A stretch of DNA of 25,572 nt from GWA2-49-15 sp964359085 (GTDB lineage: Bacteria > Bdellovibrionota > Bacteriovoracia > Bacteriovoracales > Bacteriovoracaceae), in NCBI GenBank assembly GCA_964359085.1, contig CAYHRT010000023.1:1-25572 (forward strand), read 5' to 3'. Of this stretch, positions 1 to 8,683 are shown piece by piece. The first letter of the stretch is position 1. Each line of letters starts with the position of its first letter. A program made the translations under genes and the position numbers. The notes beneath the pieces are model-generated. The model worked only from the letters and a program-made list of their open reading frames with translations, ran no database searches and was not told the origin of the DNA.

Positions 1-106
1 TGAAGATGATCGCCCTTTTTTCCGTGATATAAATAAGATCGTCGCCCTTTTTGAGGAGCAAGAAATCATCGCTGCGGTTGAAAGTGTTACAGGAGTTCTA
101 AACTAA
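1..106 (+). CDS. hutH: Histidine ammonia-lyase, C-terminal end (partial)
   Basis: The open frame enters from the left edge (first full codon at base 2) and ends with TAA at 104-106, giving 34 residues that begin EDDRPFFRDI and end SVTGVLN. An acidic/arginine stretch followed by 'DI.K...L' and a small hydrophobic tail is what HutH C-termini look like. The gene is joined to hutU by a TAATG overlap, and HutH is the enzyme that makes urocanate, the HutU substrate. The identification rests on position plus a short tail; the catalytic MIO region lies outside the window. Another hut gene upstream is possible but less likely. Confidence 0.68.
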   Translation, partial: EDDRPFFRDINKIVALFEEQEIIAAVESVTGVLN

Positions 107-1785
107 TGGGCCAAAATCTAAAACACCAAAACGATCCGTTCATTATACCTCTCCCACCCACTGGTCCAACCTTAACTTGCAAAGGTTGGCATCAAGAAGC
201 CGCGCTTCGCTGTCTGCTTAATAACTTGCATCCTGATGTTGCAGAAGATCGTGATCGCCTCATTGTTTATGGTGGGAATGGCCAGGCCGCAAGAAATATC
301 AATTGTTTGAAAAGTATCATTCGCGCTCTTAAGACGCTTGAAAATGATGAGACTTTGCTCATCCAATCTGGCAAGCCTGTTGGCATCTTAAAATCGCACG
401 CCGCTTCACCTCGCGTCCTCATCGCCAACTCGAATCTTGTACCTCATTGGGCCACCTGGGATCACTTTAATCAACTCAAAAATGAAGGCAAAATGATGTA
501 CGGTCAAATGACCGCCGGCTCTTGGATTTACATTGGCAGTCAGGGAATCTTGCAAGGTACTTACGAAACGTTTATGGCGGCGGCGATTAAGCACTATGGC
601 ATCGGTCGCAACCTGGCCAGAAAAATTATTCTTTCCGCTGGAATGGGCGGCATGGGAGGTGCCCAGCCTCTTGCCGTAAAAATGGCGGGTGGTATTTTTA
701 TCGGTTGTGATGTTGATGCCAATCGAATTAAAAAGCGTTTGCAGACTTCTTACCTAGACTATTTTGCTAAATCCTATGATGAAGCAATTGCCATTGCTCA
801 AGAAAAAGCGGCAAAAGATATTCCTTTCTCTGTGGCGGTTACTGGTAATGCTGCTGATTTCTTTGAATATTTTTTAAAAAAGAATATCGTGCCGTCATTG
901 GTCACTGACCAAACATCTGCCCATGATCCGCTCTATGGATATGTTCCCAGAGACATGGATTTAAATGCTGCTCAATTATTACGTTCTCAAGACCCTAAAA
1001 AATATACTTCCCTTTCATATATAACGATGCGCGATCATGTGGCGAGTATGATTGAGTTTCAGAAACAGGGTTCCCACGTATTTGACTATGGTAACAATCT
1101 AAGACAGGGAGCTTTAATTGCTGGCCTCCAAAATGCGTTTTCATTTCCGGGATTTGTCCCGGCATACATTAGACCGCTTTTTTGCGAGGGTTATGGCCCC
1201 TTTCGTTGGGTGGCGCTTTCTGGTGACCCTGAAGATATTTACAAAACCGACAAAGCTATTTTAGAACTTTTTCCTAACGATCAGAAACTTCACACATGGC
1301 TGAGCAAGGCCAAGAGTATGATCAAATTTCAGGGTCTACCTGCTAGAATATGTTGGTTAAAATATGGCGAGCGTGCAAAGGCCGGTCTTCTTTTCAATAA
1401 AATGGTTCGCGACAAAATCCTTCTAGCTCCAATCGCCATTGGCCGTGATCACCTTGATTGTGGTTCTGTTGCCTCTCCCAACCGTGAAACAGAAGGCATG
1501 CGGGATGGCACTGATGCTGTTTCAGACTGGGCCCTTCTCAACTTGATGATTAATACCGCCAATGGTGCCTCTTGGACCAGTTTTCATCACGGTGGCGGTG
1601 TTGGAATCGGGTATTCACAGCATGCCGGAATGGTTATTGTTGCTGATGGTACACCCGAAATGGATGAGCGTCTTCGACGTGTTTTGAATTCTGATCCTGG
1701 AATGGGAGTTTTACGTCATTATGATGCCGGATATGACGAAGCCATTAACTTTGCTCGAACGACAGATTTAAATATCCCTATATAA
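106..1785 (+). CDS. hutU: Urocanate hydratase (urocanase)
   Basis: This enzyme hydrates urocanate to 4-imidazolone-5-propionate, the second step of histidine breakdown, in the cytoplasm with tightly bound NAD+. The 559-residue length is normal for the family. The urocanase signature FQGLPARICW is present at residues 408-417, with the family's active-site cysteine at C416. A glycine-rich NAD-binding stretch (GMGGMGGAQPLAVKMAGG) lies near residue 185, and TDQTSAHDPLYGYVP near residue 270 is also typical. The start is fixed by an AGGAG at 91-95 and by the TAATG overlap with the preceding gene, which indicates translational coupling. It is followed 16 bp later by hutI. No unusual residues were noticed. 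Confidence 0.97.
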   Translation: MGQNLKHQNDPFIIPLPPTGPTLTCKGWHQEAALRCLLNNLHPDVAEDRDRLIVYGGNGQAARNINCLKSIIRALKTLENDETLLIQSGKPVGILKSHAASPRVLIANSNLVPHWATWDHFNQLKNEGKMMYGQMTAGSWIYIGSQGILQGTYETFMAAAIKHYGIGRNLARKIILSAGMGGMGGAQPLAVKMAGGIFIGCDVDANRIKKRLQTSYLDYFAKSYDEAIAIAQEKAAKDIPFSVAVTGNAADFFEYFLKKNIVPSLVTDQTSAHDPLYGYVPRDMDLNAAQLLRSQDPKKYTSLSYITMRDHVASMIEFQKQGSHVFDYGNNLRQGALIAGLQNAFSFPGFVPAYIRPLFCEGYGPFRWVALSGDPEDIYKTDKAILELFPNDQKLHTWLSKAKSMIKFQGLPARICWLKYGERAKAGLLFNKMVRDKILLAPIAIGRDHLDCGSVASPNRETEGMRDGTDAVSDWALLNLMINTANGASWTSFHHGGGVGIGYSQHAGMVIVADGTPEMDERLRRVLNSDPGMGVLRHYDAGYDEAINFARTTDLNIPI

Positions 1786-1801
1786 TTTTTGGTTTTTATC
1801 A

Positions 1802-3037
1802 ATGACCACTTATCTTTGGAAAAATTTTGAACAGATTGTCACGCTTGAGGGAGTTGTATTCAAGGATGGCAGAAAGCTCACTCCCCCGGATCTTTCTATT
1901 ATCTCTGATGGTGCTGTCATCTTTTCTGATGATGAAATATTGTGGGTTGGAAGTTCAAGTAAAATTCCAAGAGGGTTTAATGTTACCTCTTCACAATCTT
2001 TTCCTGACCATGTCCTTTTACCTGAAATCATTGATTCTCATACGCACCTAATCTTCGGCGGCGACCGCTCCCACGAATATGCACAACGGTTAAATGGTAT
2101 TGATTACCAAGAAATCGCAAATCAAGGTGGCGGCATTAACCATACCGTCAAAGAAACTATTAAACTTTCCTATGATGAACTCTTTAATATTGCTGACCGA
2201 CGTGTTCGTGAAATTTCTCAATATGGCATAGGTACCATGGAGATCAAAACAGGTTATGCCTTAAGTATTGATGGTGAAATTCAACTTTGTCGGATTATTC
2301 ACAAGCTTAAGAAGAAATATTTTCCTCGACTACGGATTTTCTGTACCCTGATGGCAGCCCATGCCATTCCTCATAGCTACCCTAATTCCACTGCCTATCT
2401 CGAAGAAGTTGCAATACCTGTACTCAAACAAATGGCCTCCGAGGGGATCATCGATTTTGTAGATATTTTCCATGAGCAGGCTTACTTTAATGATAACGAT
2501 TTAGAGAAAATTGCATCGAATGCCGTTCGTCTTGGCATCCCACTGAAAATTCACGCTGATGAATTTAATGATAACCGCGGCGCTCTCCTTGCTGCTCATT
2601 ATAAGGCGGTAAGCGCCGACCATTTATTAAAAATATCCAGCGAAGGAATAAAGGCCCTTGCCGGAGCAAGAACGATTGCGACATTGCTCCCGGGTACTGG
2701 GCTTTTTCTTGGCAAGGGCATGGCCCCTGCTCGTAATCTTTTAGATGCTGGCGTGAAAGTGGCCTTGGCGTCAGATTTTAATCCGGGAAGTTGTCATTTT
2801 AATAACCTCCTGTTTCTTGCGAGTATTGCAGCTCCCTCGTACAAAATGAATCTAGCTGAACTCTGGGCCGGAATAACTTTCAATGCCGCTGCCGCTCTTG
2901 GACTCACAACAAGTGGTGCTATTGTTGCAGGATTTTTGCCACGCTTTTCAATGTTTAAAACCAAGAATTTTGAACATATAACCTACAATTGGGGTAAAAA
3001 CACCTTTCGGCAGGATATTCGGTATTCAGAAGATTAG
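1802..3037 (+). CDS. hutI: Imidazolonepropionase
   Basis: This metal-dependent amidohydrolase opens the imidazolone ring to give N-formimino-L-glutamate, the third step of the hut pathway. The protein has 411 residues, typical for HutI. It shows the metal-binding DSHTH (H80 and H82) followed by LIFGGDRSHEYAQRLNG, then MAAHAIPH, KIHADEFND, SADHLL and the C-terminal SDFNPG carrying the last metal ligand Asp. It lies 16 bp after hutU, so it belongs to the same transcript. No clear Shine-Dalgarno sequence precedes the ATG, only a T-rich leader, so translation may depend on hutU. Its TAG overlaps the end of the convergent thioredoxin gene by 4 bp. The hutG/hutF functions needed to complete the pathway are not in this window. 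Confidence 0.96.
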   Translation: MTTYLWKNFEQIVTLEGVVFKDGRKLTPPDLSIISDGAVIFSDDEILWVGSSSKIPRGFNVTSSQSFPDHVLLPEIIDSHTHLIFGGDRSHEYAQRLNGIDYQEIANQGGGINHTVKETIKLSYDELFNIADRRVREISQYGIGTMEIKTGYALSIDGEIQLCRIIHKLKKKYFPRLRIFCTLMAAHAIPHSYPNSTAYLEEVAIPVLKQMASEGIIDFVDIFHEQAYFNDNDLEKIASNAVRLGIPLKIHADEFNDNRGALLAAHYKAVSADHLLKISSEGIKALAGARTIATLLPGTGLFLGKGMAPARNLLDAGVKVALASDFNPGSCHFNNLLFLASIAAPSYKMNLAELWAGITFNAAAALGLTTSGAIVAGFLPRFSMFKTKNFEHITYNWGKNTFRQDIRYSED

Positions 3038-3603
3038 GGCCTTATTGCTGAACGAAGCGTTTCCGTAAATTCCTTTGCGGTAAAATCCTTTTGCCCTTGG
3101 ATAATATCCATGATTTTCCCGTCTTTAAAAATTAGGGTTTGTGGAATGTTTGCGATAAAAAGTCGATTGGCCAATGCAGAATTTTTATCGGGAATTAAGG
3201 GAAACTGAATCGCAAACTTCGCAGAAATTTTTTCAATGTTCCTCGATTGATCCTCCGAATCTTCATTTACACCGAAGATCATCACTTCACTGTCTTTAAA
3301 CTGTTTTTGCAATTGCACAAGACCAGGCATCTCTTCTAAGCAAGGAACGCACCAGGCTGCCCAAAAATTTATGACAATTACCCGCGAAGATAGTTTTGTC
3401 ATCTCATAATTAATGCCATTGTGATCAACCAAATTTAATGTTTTGAAAACATGTTCAAGTTGTGCAGCACGGTTATTTTCAAGGTTAGTTGGTCCTGCAA
3501 CTAATTTAAAACTATTGAAAACAATTTGTCCGACTAAAGTACCTGTAAATACCAGGATGAAAAATAAAACCGGTAGTATTTTCGCTCTATGAATTAACTT
3601 CAT
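3034..3603 (-). CDS. Membrane-anchored TlpA/ResA-like thioredoxin
   Basis: The 189-residue protein has one N-terminal hydrophobic segment (about residues 9-29), an uncleaved anchor or signal, followed by a TlpA-like thioredoxin fold. The active site is WAAWCVPC with C85 and C88, and the later stretch NIPQTLIFKDGKI contains the cis-proline loop. Proteins of this kind act on the periplasmic side of the inner membrane as thiol reductants, for example in cytochrome c maturation (ResA/CcmG) or in metal-centre assembly. No ccm or cox gene is adjacent, so the partner cannot be named. It is convergent with hutI (4-bp overlap) and divergent from the small prepilin-like gene. A near-perfect TATAAT lies 11 bp upstream of its ATG. 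Confidence 0.88.
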   Translation of the reverse strand: MKLIHRAKILPVLFFILVFTGTLVGQIVFNSFKLVAGPTNLENNRAAQLEHVFKTLNLVDHNGINYEMTKLSSRVIVINFWAAWCVPCLEEMPGLVQLQKQFKDSEVMIFGVNEDSEDQSRNIEKISAKFAIQFPLIPDKNSALANRLFIANIPQTLIFKDGKIMDIIQGQKDFTAKEFTETLRSAIRP

Positions 3604-3613
3604 ACACTTTAAA

Positions 3614-3619
3614 ATTATA
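3614..3619 (-). promoter_or_regulatory. Possible -10 box for the thioredoxin gene
   Basis: Read on the minus strand this is TATAAT, ending 10 bp before the ATG of the thioredoxin gene. I see no convincing -35 hexamer at 16-18 bp, and the leader would be very short, so this is only a candidate. The region is AT-rich and such matches arise by chance. Confidence 0.3.
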
Positions 3620-3651
3620 TGAAAATGGTAAAATTACAAGGTAGTCATAAC

Positions 3652-3861
3652 ATGAGCGGCCTAAATAATAAACCCAACTCATCTTGTCGAATAAACAATG
3701 AGTTAGGTCAGTCATTCATTGAATTTATGTTTTTATTTCTTATTATGTTATTCATTTCGCGTGTGATGATTTATGGCTTGGATAAGGGAATTGGCACTCA
3801 ATGGGAAAAATTAATAAAAAAGATTGCCGCCCCTACTTCAGATACCATTAAACTTCGCTAA
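3652..3861 (+). CDS. Small TadE/prepilin-like membrane protein
   Basis: The protein has 69 residues from the ATG at 3652, which has an AAGG at 3638-3641 at suitable distance. An upstream in-frame ATG at 3619 would give 80 residues but has no ribosome binding site and would leave only 15 bp to the divergent thioredoxin gene. After a hydrophilic leader of about 19 residues comes G-QSFIEF and then one long hydrophobic helix (MFLFLIMLFISRVMIYGL). The glycine followed by glutamate at +5 matches the prepilin peptidase rule used by type IV pilins, Flp pilins and TadE-like pseudopilins. A short charged tail (GTQWEKLIKKIA) follows. No tad or pil genes are adjacent. Function is unknown; a minor pseudopilin is an inference. 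Confidence 0.62.
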   Translation: MSGLNNKPNSSCRINNELGQSFIEFMFLFLIMLFISRVMIYGLDKGIGTQWEKLIKKIAAPTSDTIKLR

Positions 3862-3889
3862 TATTAAAATAAGATTCCTAGGGAAAAAT

Positions 3890-5380
3890 ATGAAATACTA
3901 TTTGGCCATTGACCAAGGTACAAGTGGGACAACCGCTCTTCTTGTCGAGGCAAGCACTTTTCGTTTTATTGATAAGGTAACCCAAGAGCATCCGCAATTC
4001 TATCCTTCTCCAGGCCAGGTTGAGCATTGTCTTACCGAGATATGGAAAAGCGTTCGTGAGTCTGTCACGTCGTTGTTAGTAAAAACTAATTCAAATGCAA
4101 ACGATATCATCGGTATTGGCATTGCAAATCAACGTGAAACAACCTGTGCCTTTGATCGTGATGGAAATCCATTGGCCCGGGCCATTGTATGGCAAGATCG
4201 CAGAACCGCTAATTTCTGCAAGCAAATTATTTGCGATGGCAACCAGGATCTTTTTAGAACAAAAACGGGACTTCCAATTGATCCCTATTTTTCGGCCACA
4301 AAAATTCATTGGCTTCTCAATAATAATGAGAAAGTAAAAGCTGCAAATCAAAAAGATAAAGTCCTTTTTGGGACGATTGATACATATCTAACCTTTAAAC
4401 TTACCGGGGGAAAATCCCATGTGACTGAGATGAGCAATGCTTCTCGCACAATGTTGATGAATTTGAATACAGGCCAGTGGGATGACGATTTATTAAAATA
4501 TTTCAACATTAATAAATCCTGTTTGCCCACGATTCAAGATACTTTTGGCCATTTTGGTATCACCCATGGCCTGGATTTTCTGCCTGACAATATTCCAATT
4601 TCCTGCCTCTTTGGTGATCAGCAATCTGCATTATTTGGCCAGGCCTGTATAATGCCAGGAACTATCAAATGCACTTATGGAACTGGCGCCTTTCTGCTTC
4701 TTAATACCGGCGATAAAATCGTTTATTCAAAATGTGGACTCCTAAGCACTGCGGCCTATTCATATAGGGGCCAACGACAATACGCACTCGAGGGAAGTTG
4801 CTATATTGCAGGTGCAGCCGTTCAATGGTTACGCGACAATCTCAAAATTATTAAATCAAGTGATGAAATCGAAGCGCTGGCCAAGCAAGTATCAAATCTA
4901 GCAGAAATGGAGTTTATATATTTTCTTCCTTTTTTTACCGGCATTGGTTCCCCATATTGGGTAAGCGATGCCAAGGCAGCACTTCTCGGTCTCACACGTG
5001 ATTCCGGCCACCACCACATTGCTCGCGCATGCTTAGAAGGAATTTGTTTTTCCATTAATGACTTGATTCAAACAATGCGCAATGACTCTGGACTTCTTGT
5101 TACGAATTTAAAGGTCGATGGTGGCGCAGTTGTGAACAATTTGCTTATGACGATGCAAGCAACCATTTCCAATTTAAAGATTGTTCGCCCTCGAGTTATT
5201 GAAACGACAGCTTATGGCGCTGCTTTGGGAGCGGCAATTGGGCTAGGCAATCTACAAATAGAGGGAATTTCCCATCTATGGGAAGAAGATAAAGTGTTTG
5301 ACAGAAATAGTGAGTGGATCGATTACTTTAGTGCCAAATACAATGGCTGGACTAAAGTAATCAAGAAATTATATCTCTGA
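3890..5380 (+). CDS. glpK: Glycerol kinase
   Basis: This FGGY-family carbohydrate kinase phosphorylates glycerol with ATP to sn-glycerol 3-phosphate. It has 496 residues, the usual length. Visible motifs are the N-terminal phosphate-binding AIDQGTSGTT (residues 6-15), NQRETT, WQDRRT, GDQQSALFGQ, the C-terminal domain TYGTGAFLL and EGSCYIAGAAVQWLRD, GIGSPYW and VDGGAVVNNLLMTMQA. The ATG at 3890 is chosen because TAGGGA sits 5-6 bp upstream and the family always begins MxxYxxAIDQGT. A TTG further upstream (3824) would add 22 residues that overlap the previous gene and have no homology. No glpF or glpD neighbour is seen. It converges on radA with a 20-bp overlap. Confidence 0.96.
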   Translation: MKYYLAIDQGTSGTTALLVEASTFRFIDKVTQEHPQFYPSPGQVEHCLTEIWKSVRESVTSLLVKTNSNANDIIGIGIANQRETTCAFDRDGNPLARAIVWQDRRTANFCKQIICDGNQDLFRTKTGLPIDPYFSATKIHWLLNNNEKVKAANQKDKVLFGTIDTYLTFKLTGGKSHVTEMSNASRTMLMNLNTGQWDDDLLKYFNINKSCLPTIQDTFGHFGITHGLDFLPDNIPISCLFGDQQSALFGQACIMPGTIKCTYGTGAFLLLNTGDKIVYSKCGLLSTAAYSYRGQRQYALEGSCYIAGAAVQWLRDNLKIIKSSDEIEALAKQVSNLAEMEFIYFLPFFTGIGSPYWVSDAKAALLGLTRDSGHHHIARACLEGICFSINDLIQTMRNDSGLLVTNLKVDGGAVVNNLLMTMQATISNLKIVRPRVIETTAYGAALGAAIGLGNLQIEGISHLWEEDKVFDRNSEWIDYFSAKYNGWTKVIKKLYL

Positions 5381-6734
5381 TTTCAATTGCGTTTCTTATT
5401 CCAATTATTTCAATATCAAAATGACCTTTTAATTTCTCAGCAGCTTGAACGGAACAAATGAGTTTTTTATAATTCATGAGAGCAATTTCTTTTGCTCGTA
5501 ATTCTGAAAATGGCACACTCCTAACTTCGCCCGTTAGCCCAACTTCCCCCAAAAAAACCGTACGTTCTAGTATTGGTTTCGATAAAAAGGAACTAGCAAT
5601 GGAAGCAATAATTGCGAGGTCACTCTCTCTTCCAGTTAGTTTAAGTCCACCTACAATATTTACATATATGTCATTGTAACTAACGGGCATTTTGAAGTAT
5701 TTTTCTATAATGGCGATCAATAGATTTAGGCGATTTAGGTCTAAACCTTGTGTTGTTCTACGTCCGTTTCCAAATTTATTTTCGACTACCAAGGCCTGTG
5801 TTTCAACCACAATTGGTCTCGTCCCCTCTAGCAAACAGGTTAGTGATCTACCATGTCCAGTCTCAATACTCTCAGCTAGAAAAACCTTGCTTGGATTGGG
5901 AACCTCATCCAAGCCATCTTCTGTCATTTGGAAAATTCCCACTTCATAGGTATTTCCAAAACGATTTTTAATACATCTCAAAAATCGATAATTATTAAGC
6001 GAATCGCTCTCAAAATAGACTACACAATCTACCATATGCTCAAGCATTTTGGGCCCAGCAATATTTCCTTCCTTAGTCACATGCCCTACCACAAAGGTCG
6101 TAATAGCATTTTGCTTCGATATAGACATCAATTGATAGGCCACTTCGCGGATCTGAGTAACCGTTCCAGGCGGCGAATCAATCTCTTCCGAGTAGATTGT
6201 TTGAATTGAATCTATGATTAAAAATTTTGGCCTAAGCTTAGCGAGCGTATTTTTTATTTTTTCAATGGAGCAGTCGTTTAGAAAATGAATATTTTTTGCA
6301 TCGATCTTAAGCCTTTGTGCCCTCTGGTTTACCTGATGGCCAGATTCCTCACCGCTTACATAAAGGAGTTTATCATTGACGACACTGGCAACCTTCCCCG
6401 CGGCCATTAAGAGTAATGTCGACTTGCCGATACCTGGCTCTCCTCCAATAAGGACAAAGCTCGATTTGGTAATTCCACCACCGAGAACTCGATCAAATTC
6501 TGAAATTCCTGTCTTAATTTTTAACGATTCACTAATATCCTCAGCAAATGTGCTGAGTTCTCTAGTCTCATTTCTTTGATCTTCAAGGTTAAGTTTTCGT
6601 GCTGCAATTTTTCCAGAAGATTCAATCTCCTCGGAGAATGAATTCCACTGACCACATTCCGGGCAACGCCCCATCCATTTTGGCGTCTGATAAGTGCAGC
6701 TTGTACACACAAAATTGATATTCTTCTTACTCAT
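5361..6734 (-). CDS. radA: DNA repair ATPase/helicase RadA (Sms)
   Basis: RadA is a hexameric DnaB-like motor that promotes branch migration in homologous recombination. The 457-residue protein has the full architecture: an N-terminal four-cysteine zinc finger (C10, C13, C24, C27, as CTSC and CPEC), Walker A GGEPGIGKST at 97-106, Walker B FLIIDS at 171-176, the RadA-specific KNRFG at 256-260, and a C-terminal Lon-protease-like domain (from about 290) that lacks protease function in the family. The ATG starts directly after the ligA stop, with AGG 8 bp upstream inside ligA, so it is co-translated with ligA. Its 3' end overlaps convergent glpK by 20 bp. Confidence 0.97.
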   Translation of the reverse strand: MSKKNINFVCTSCTYQTPKWMGRCPECGQWNSFSEEIESSGKIAARKLNLEDQRNETRELSTFAEDISESLKIKTGISEFDRVLGGGITKSSFVLIGGEPGIGKSTLLLMAAGKVASVVNDKLLYVSGEESGHQVNQRAQRLKIDAKNIHFLNDCSIEKIKNTLAKLRPKFLIIDSIQTIYSEEIDSPPGTVTQIREVAYQLMSISKQNAITTFVVGHVTKEGNIAGPKMLEHMVDCVVYFESDSLNNYRFLRCIKNRFGNTYEVGIFQMTEDGLDEVPNPSKVFLAESIETGHGRSLTCLLEGTRPIVVETQALVVENKFGNGRRTTQGLDLNRLNLLIAIIEKYFKMPVSYNDIYVNIVGGLKLTGRESDLAIIASIASSFLSKPILERTVFLGEVGLTGEVRSVPFSELRAKEIALMNYKKLICSVQAAEKLKGHFDIEIIGIRNAIEIRDIIS

Positions 6735-8675
6735 TTATTGGCCTATCATTTTATAGAAATCCTGCTCGGATATAATCGGTACGGCTAATTTTTTAGCTTT
6801 TTCAAATTTTGAAGAGTTCGATTCTCTTTCATTAGATATGAGAAAATTTGTATTTTTCGACACTGAATTGCTCACAACCCCACCATTTTTCCTCACAAGA
6901 TCTTCAAATTCATGTCTCTTTATAGATAATTCACCAGTCAAGGCAAATACTTTTCCACCCAGCAGGTTCTTTGTATCGTTTTTTTCAATAATGAAACCCA
7001 ATTTCAATAATTTTTTAATTATTGGTTGTTTTTCTCGAAATGACGCTAAAAAATCCGTTGCGCTTTTCTCTGCTAGGCCTTCAACTTTAAGCAAATCATC
7101 AAGTGTGGCAGTTTCTATTCTTTCAAGTGAGTCTAGGCCAGCATAAACAATTTTTTCACTTTTATTAATCCCTATACCCGATATTCCTAGACCGCCTAAA
7201 AATTTGGCAAGCGTCGTTTTCTTGGTAACCTGGATATTTGAATATAGCTTCTTTGCCAGCTTTTCCTTAGTTTTGTCTAAAGAAAGTAAATCATCTATTG
7301 AAAGCTTGTATAGATCAGGGATCTCACTTACGAGACCCTTCTTGATCATTTCGATTAATCTTTTTTCAGATATATCATAGATCCCCATCTTCCCAATAAA
7401 ATCTAAAATGCCTTGCTTAATTCTCTCAGGGCATTTTTTATTTTTGCACACCAACCTTATGCGCTCGATTGAAAGTTGCTCGCCACATGAAGGGCACTTC
7501 TCTGGAATTTGCATTTCTCCTGGTGAAGAGTTCACTATTGAAAGAAATTTTGGAATAACCTCGCCGGATCTTATTATCTCAATTATGTCATTAGCTTTGA
7601 TGTTGAATTGTTTTACAATTCCATAATTGTGCAGAGTCACATTATTTACATTTGCGCCCGATAATTCTACCGTATCTACTTCCGCCACAGGCGTCAGGAT
7701 TCCATTTTTTGACGGATACCAGTTAATTTTTTTGATTTGCGTTTTTTTTGACTGCCCAAGAAATTTAAAGGCAATCTTGTATTTTGGATGGTGGGATGTT
7801 TGTCCCAGCTCATTATGAAGCCTCAAATGGTCAAGGCCCACCACCATTCCATCAATTAGAATATCCCCATTTTCCATCATATCTTTTACTTCTTCAACTT
7901 CAGCTATTAACTCGGTTTTATTTTTTACTATTCTATAATAGGGGATTTTAAAACCTGCCTTTTTAAGCAATTTATACTTTTCTTGCTCATATTTTATCTC
8001 GACCTTTTCGCCAAGAAAATCAAAGGCGAGAAAATCAAGATACCTACAGAGTTCTATGTGATCTTTTCTAGAAATCAGCCCGGCCACAATATTTCTTTGA
8101 GATGATGGCGGATCTAAATCAACTTTTTTCATTTCCTCAGCTAGTTGTAGAAACGGCTCCATTTCACAATGAAGTTCACCTCGAATCTCACCATCTAACT
8201 CTACCTTTTTAGGAATTGCATCGATCCAGGCGACTTTTTCTGTAATATCCTCGCCATATTCTCCATCACCTCGCGTTTTTGCTATTTTTAGCAATCCCTT
8301 CTCATATATCAGCGAACAGCTAACCCCATCTATTTTAGGAGTGATAACAACTTCGCGATTTTGCACCCACTCAATAAGCTCATCCAAGTCATAGGTCTTA
8401 TCTAGGCTCAACATTTTCTGATTGTGTTTAACTTTTTTGCTTGAAAAAGTTGCAGTGCCTACAATATTTAATACATAATTTTCCGGATCTATGCTTTTCA
8501 GCTCATCTTCAAGGGCATCATAGGAACTATCTGATATCTCTGGACGGCCCTGATAATAAAGGGCCTTATGACGCTTTATCAGCCTTTCCAATTCTCCCCT
8601 CCGCCTTGCCCTTGGGGACAGTCCTTCAGGACTGGCGTCGCTCGGCGCTCCTGCGCCTCCGTCAGCTCTCGTCAT
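6735..8675 (-). CDS. ligA: NAD-dependent DNA ligase
   Basis: This is the replicative and repair ligase that seals nicks using NAD+. From the ATG at 8675 it has 646 residues. Order: domain Ia with YYQGRPEISDSSYDALEDEL (residues 40-59), the adenylation motif KIDG (114-117, Lys is the AMP acceptor), OB fold, four-cysteine zinc finger (CPSC and CKNKKC), helix-hairpin-helix region, and a C-terminal BRCT domain of about 75 residues (GGKVFALTGELS onward). I prefer this ATG because GAGG lies 6 bp upstream, overlapping the stop of the preceding gene; a TTG at 8687 is also open. Residues about 4-25 (ADGGAGAPSDASPEGLSPRA) are encoded by a GC-rich palindromic block and precede the normal family start. 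Operon: barrel protein, ligA, radA. Confidence 0.96.
   Translation of the reverse strand: MTRADGGAGAPSDASPEGLSPRARRRGELERLIKRHKALYYQGRPEISDSSYDALEDELKSIDPENYVLNIVGTATFSSKKVKHNQKMLSLDKTYDLDELIEWVQNREVVITPKIDGVSCSLIYEKGLLKIAKTRGDGEYGEDITEKVAWIDAIPKKVELDGEIRGELHCEMEPFLQLAEEMKKVDLDPPSSQRNIVAGLISRKDHIELCRYLDFLAFDFLGEKVEIKYEQEKYKLLKKAGFKIPYYRIVKNKTELIAEVEEVKDMMENGDILIDGMVVGLDHLRLHNELGQTSHHPKYKIAFKFLGQSKKTQIKKINWYPSKNGILTPVAEVDTVELSGANVNNVTLHNYGIVKQFNIKANDIIEIIRSGEVIPKFLSIVNSSPGEMQIPEKCPSCGEQLSIERIRLVCKNKKCPERIKQGILDFIGKMGIYDISEKRLIEMIKKGLVSEIPDLYKLSIDDLLSLDKTKEKLAKKLYSNIQVTKKTTLAKFLGGLGISGIGINKSEKIVYAGLDSLERIETATLDDLLKVEGLAEKSATDFLASFREKQPIIKKLLKLGFIIEKNDTKNLLGGKVFALTGELSIKRHEFEDLVRKNGGVVSNSVSKNTNFLISNERESNSSKFEKAKKLAVPIISEQDFYKMIGQ
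8597..8672. repeat. GC-rich palindromic block inside the 5' end of ligA
   Basis: About 75 bp with roughly 70% G+C, in a window that is otherwise clearly AT-rich. It contains two perfect hairpins: CAGTCC-TTCA-GGACTG at 8619-8634 and GGCGC-TCCT-GCGCC at 8644-8657. It starts directly after the ligA start codon and stays open in the ligA frame, encoding a low-complexity stretch rich in A, G, S, P and R. This resembles REP-type or Rickettsia RPE-type palindromic elements that insert in frame. No second copy is seen in this window, so its repeat status is inferred. Confidence 0.55.
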
Positions 8676-8683
8676 GGAATTCC

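Noticed and set aside
3824..3889. An N-terminal extension of glycerol kinase from a TTG
   Set aside because: It overlaps the preceding gene, has no family similarity, and the ATG at 3890 has a proper Shine-Dalgarno sequence.
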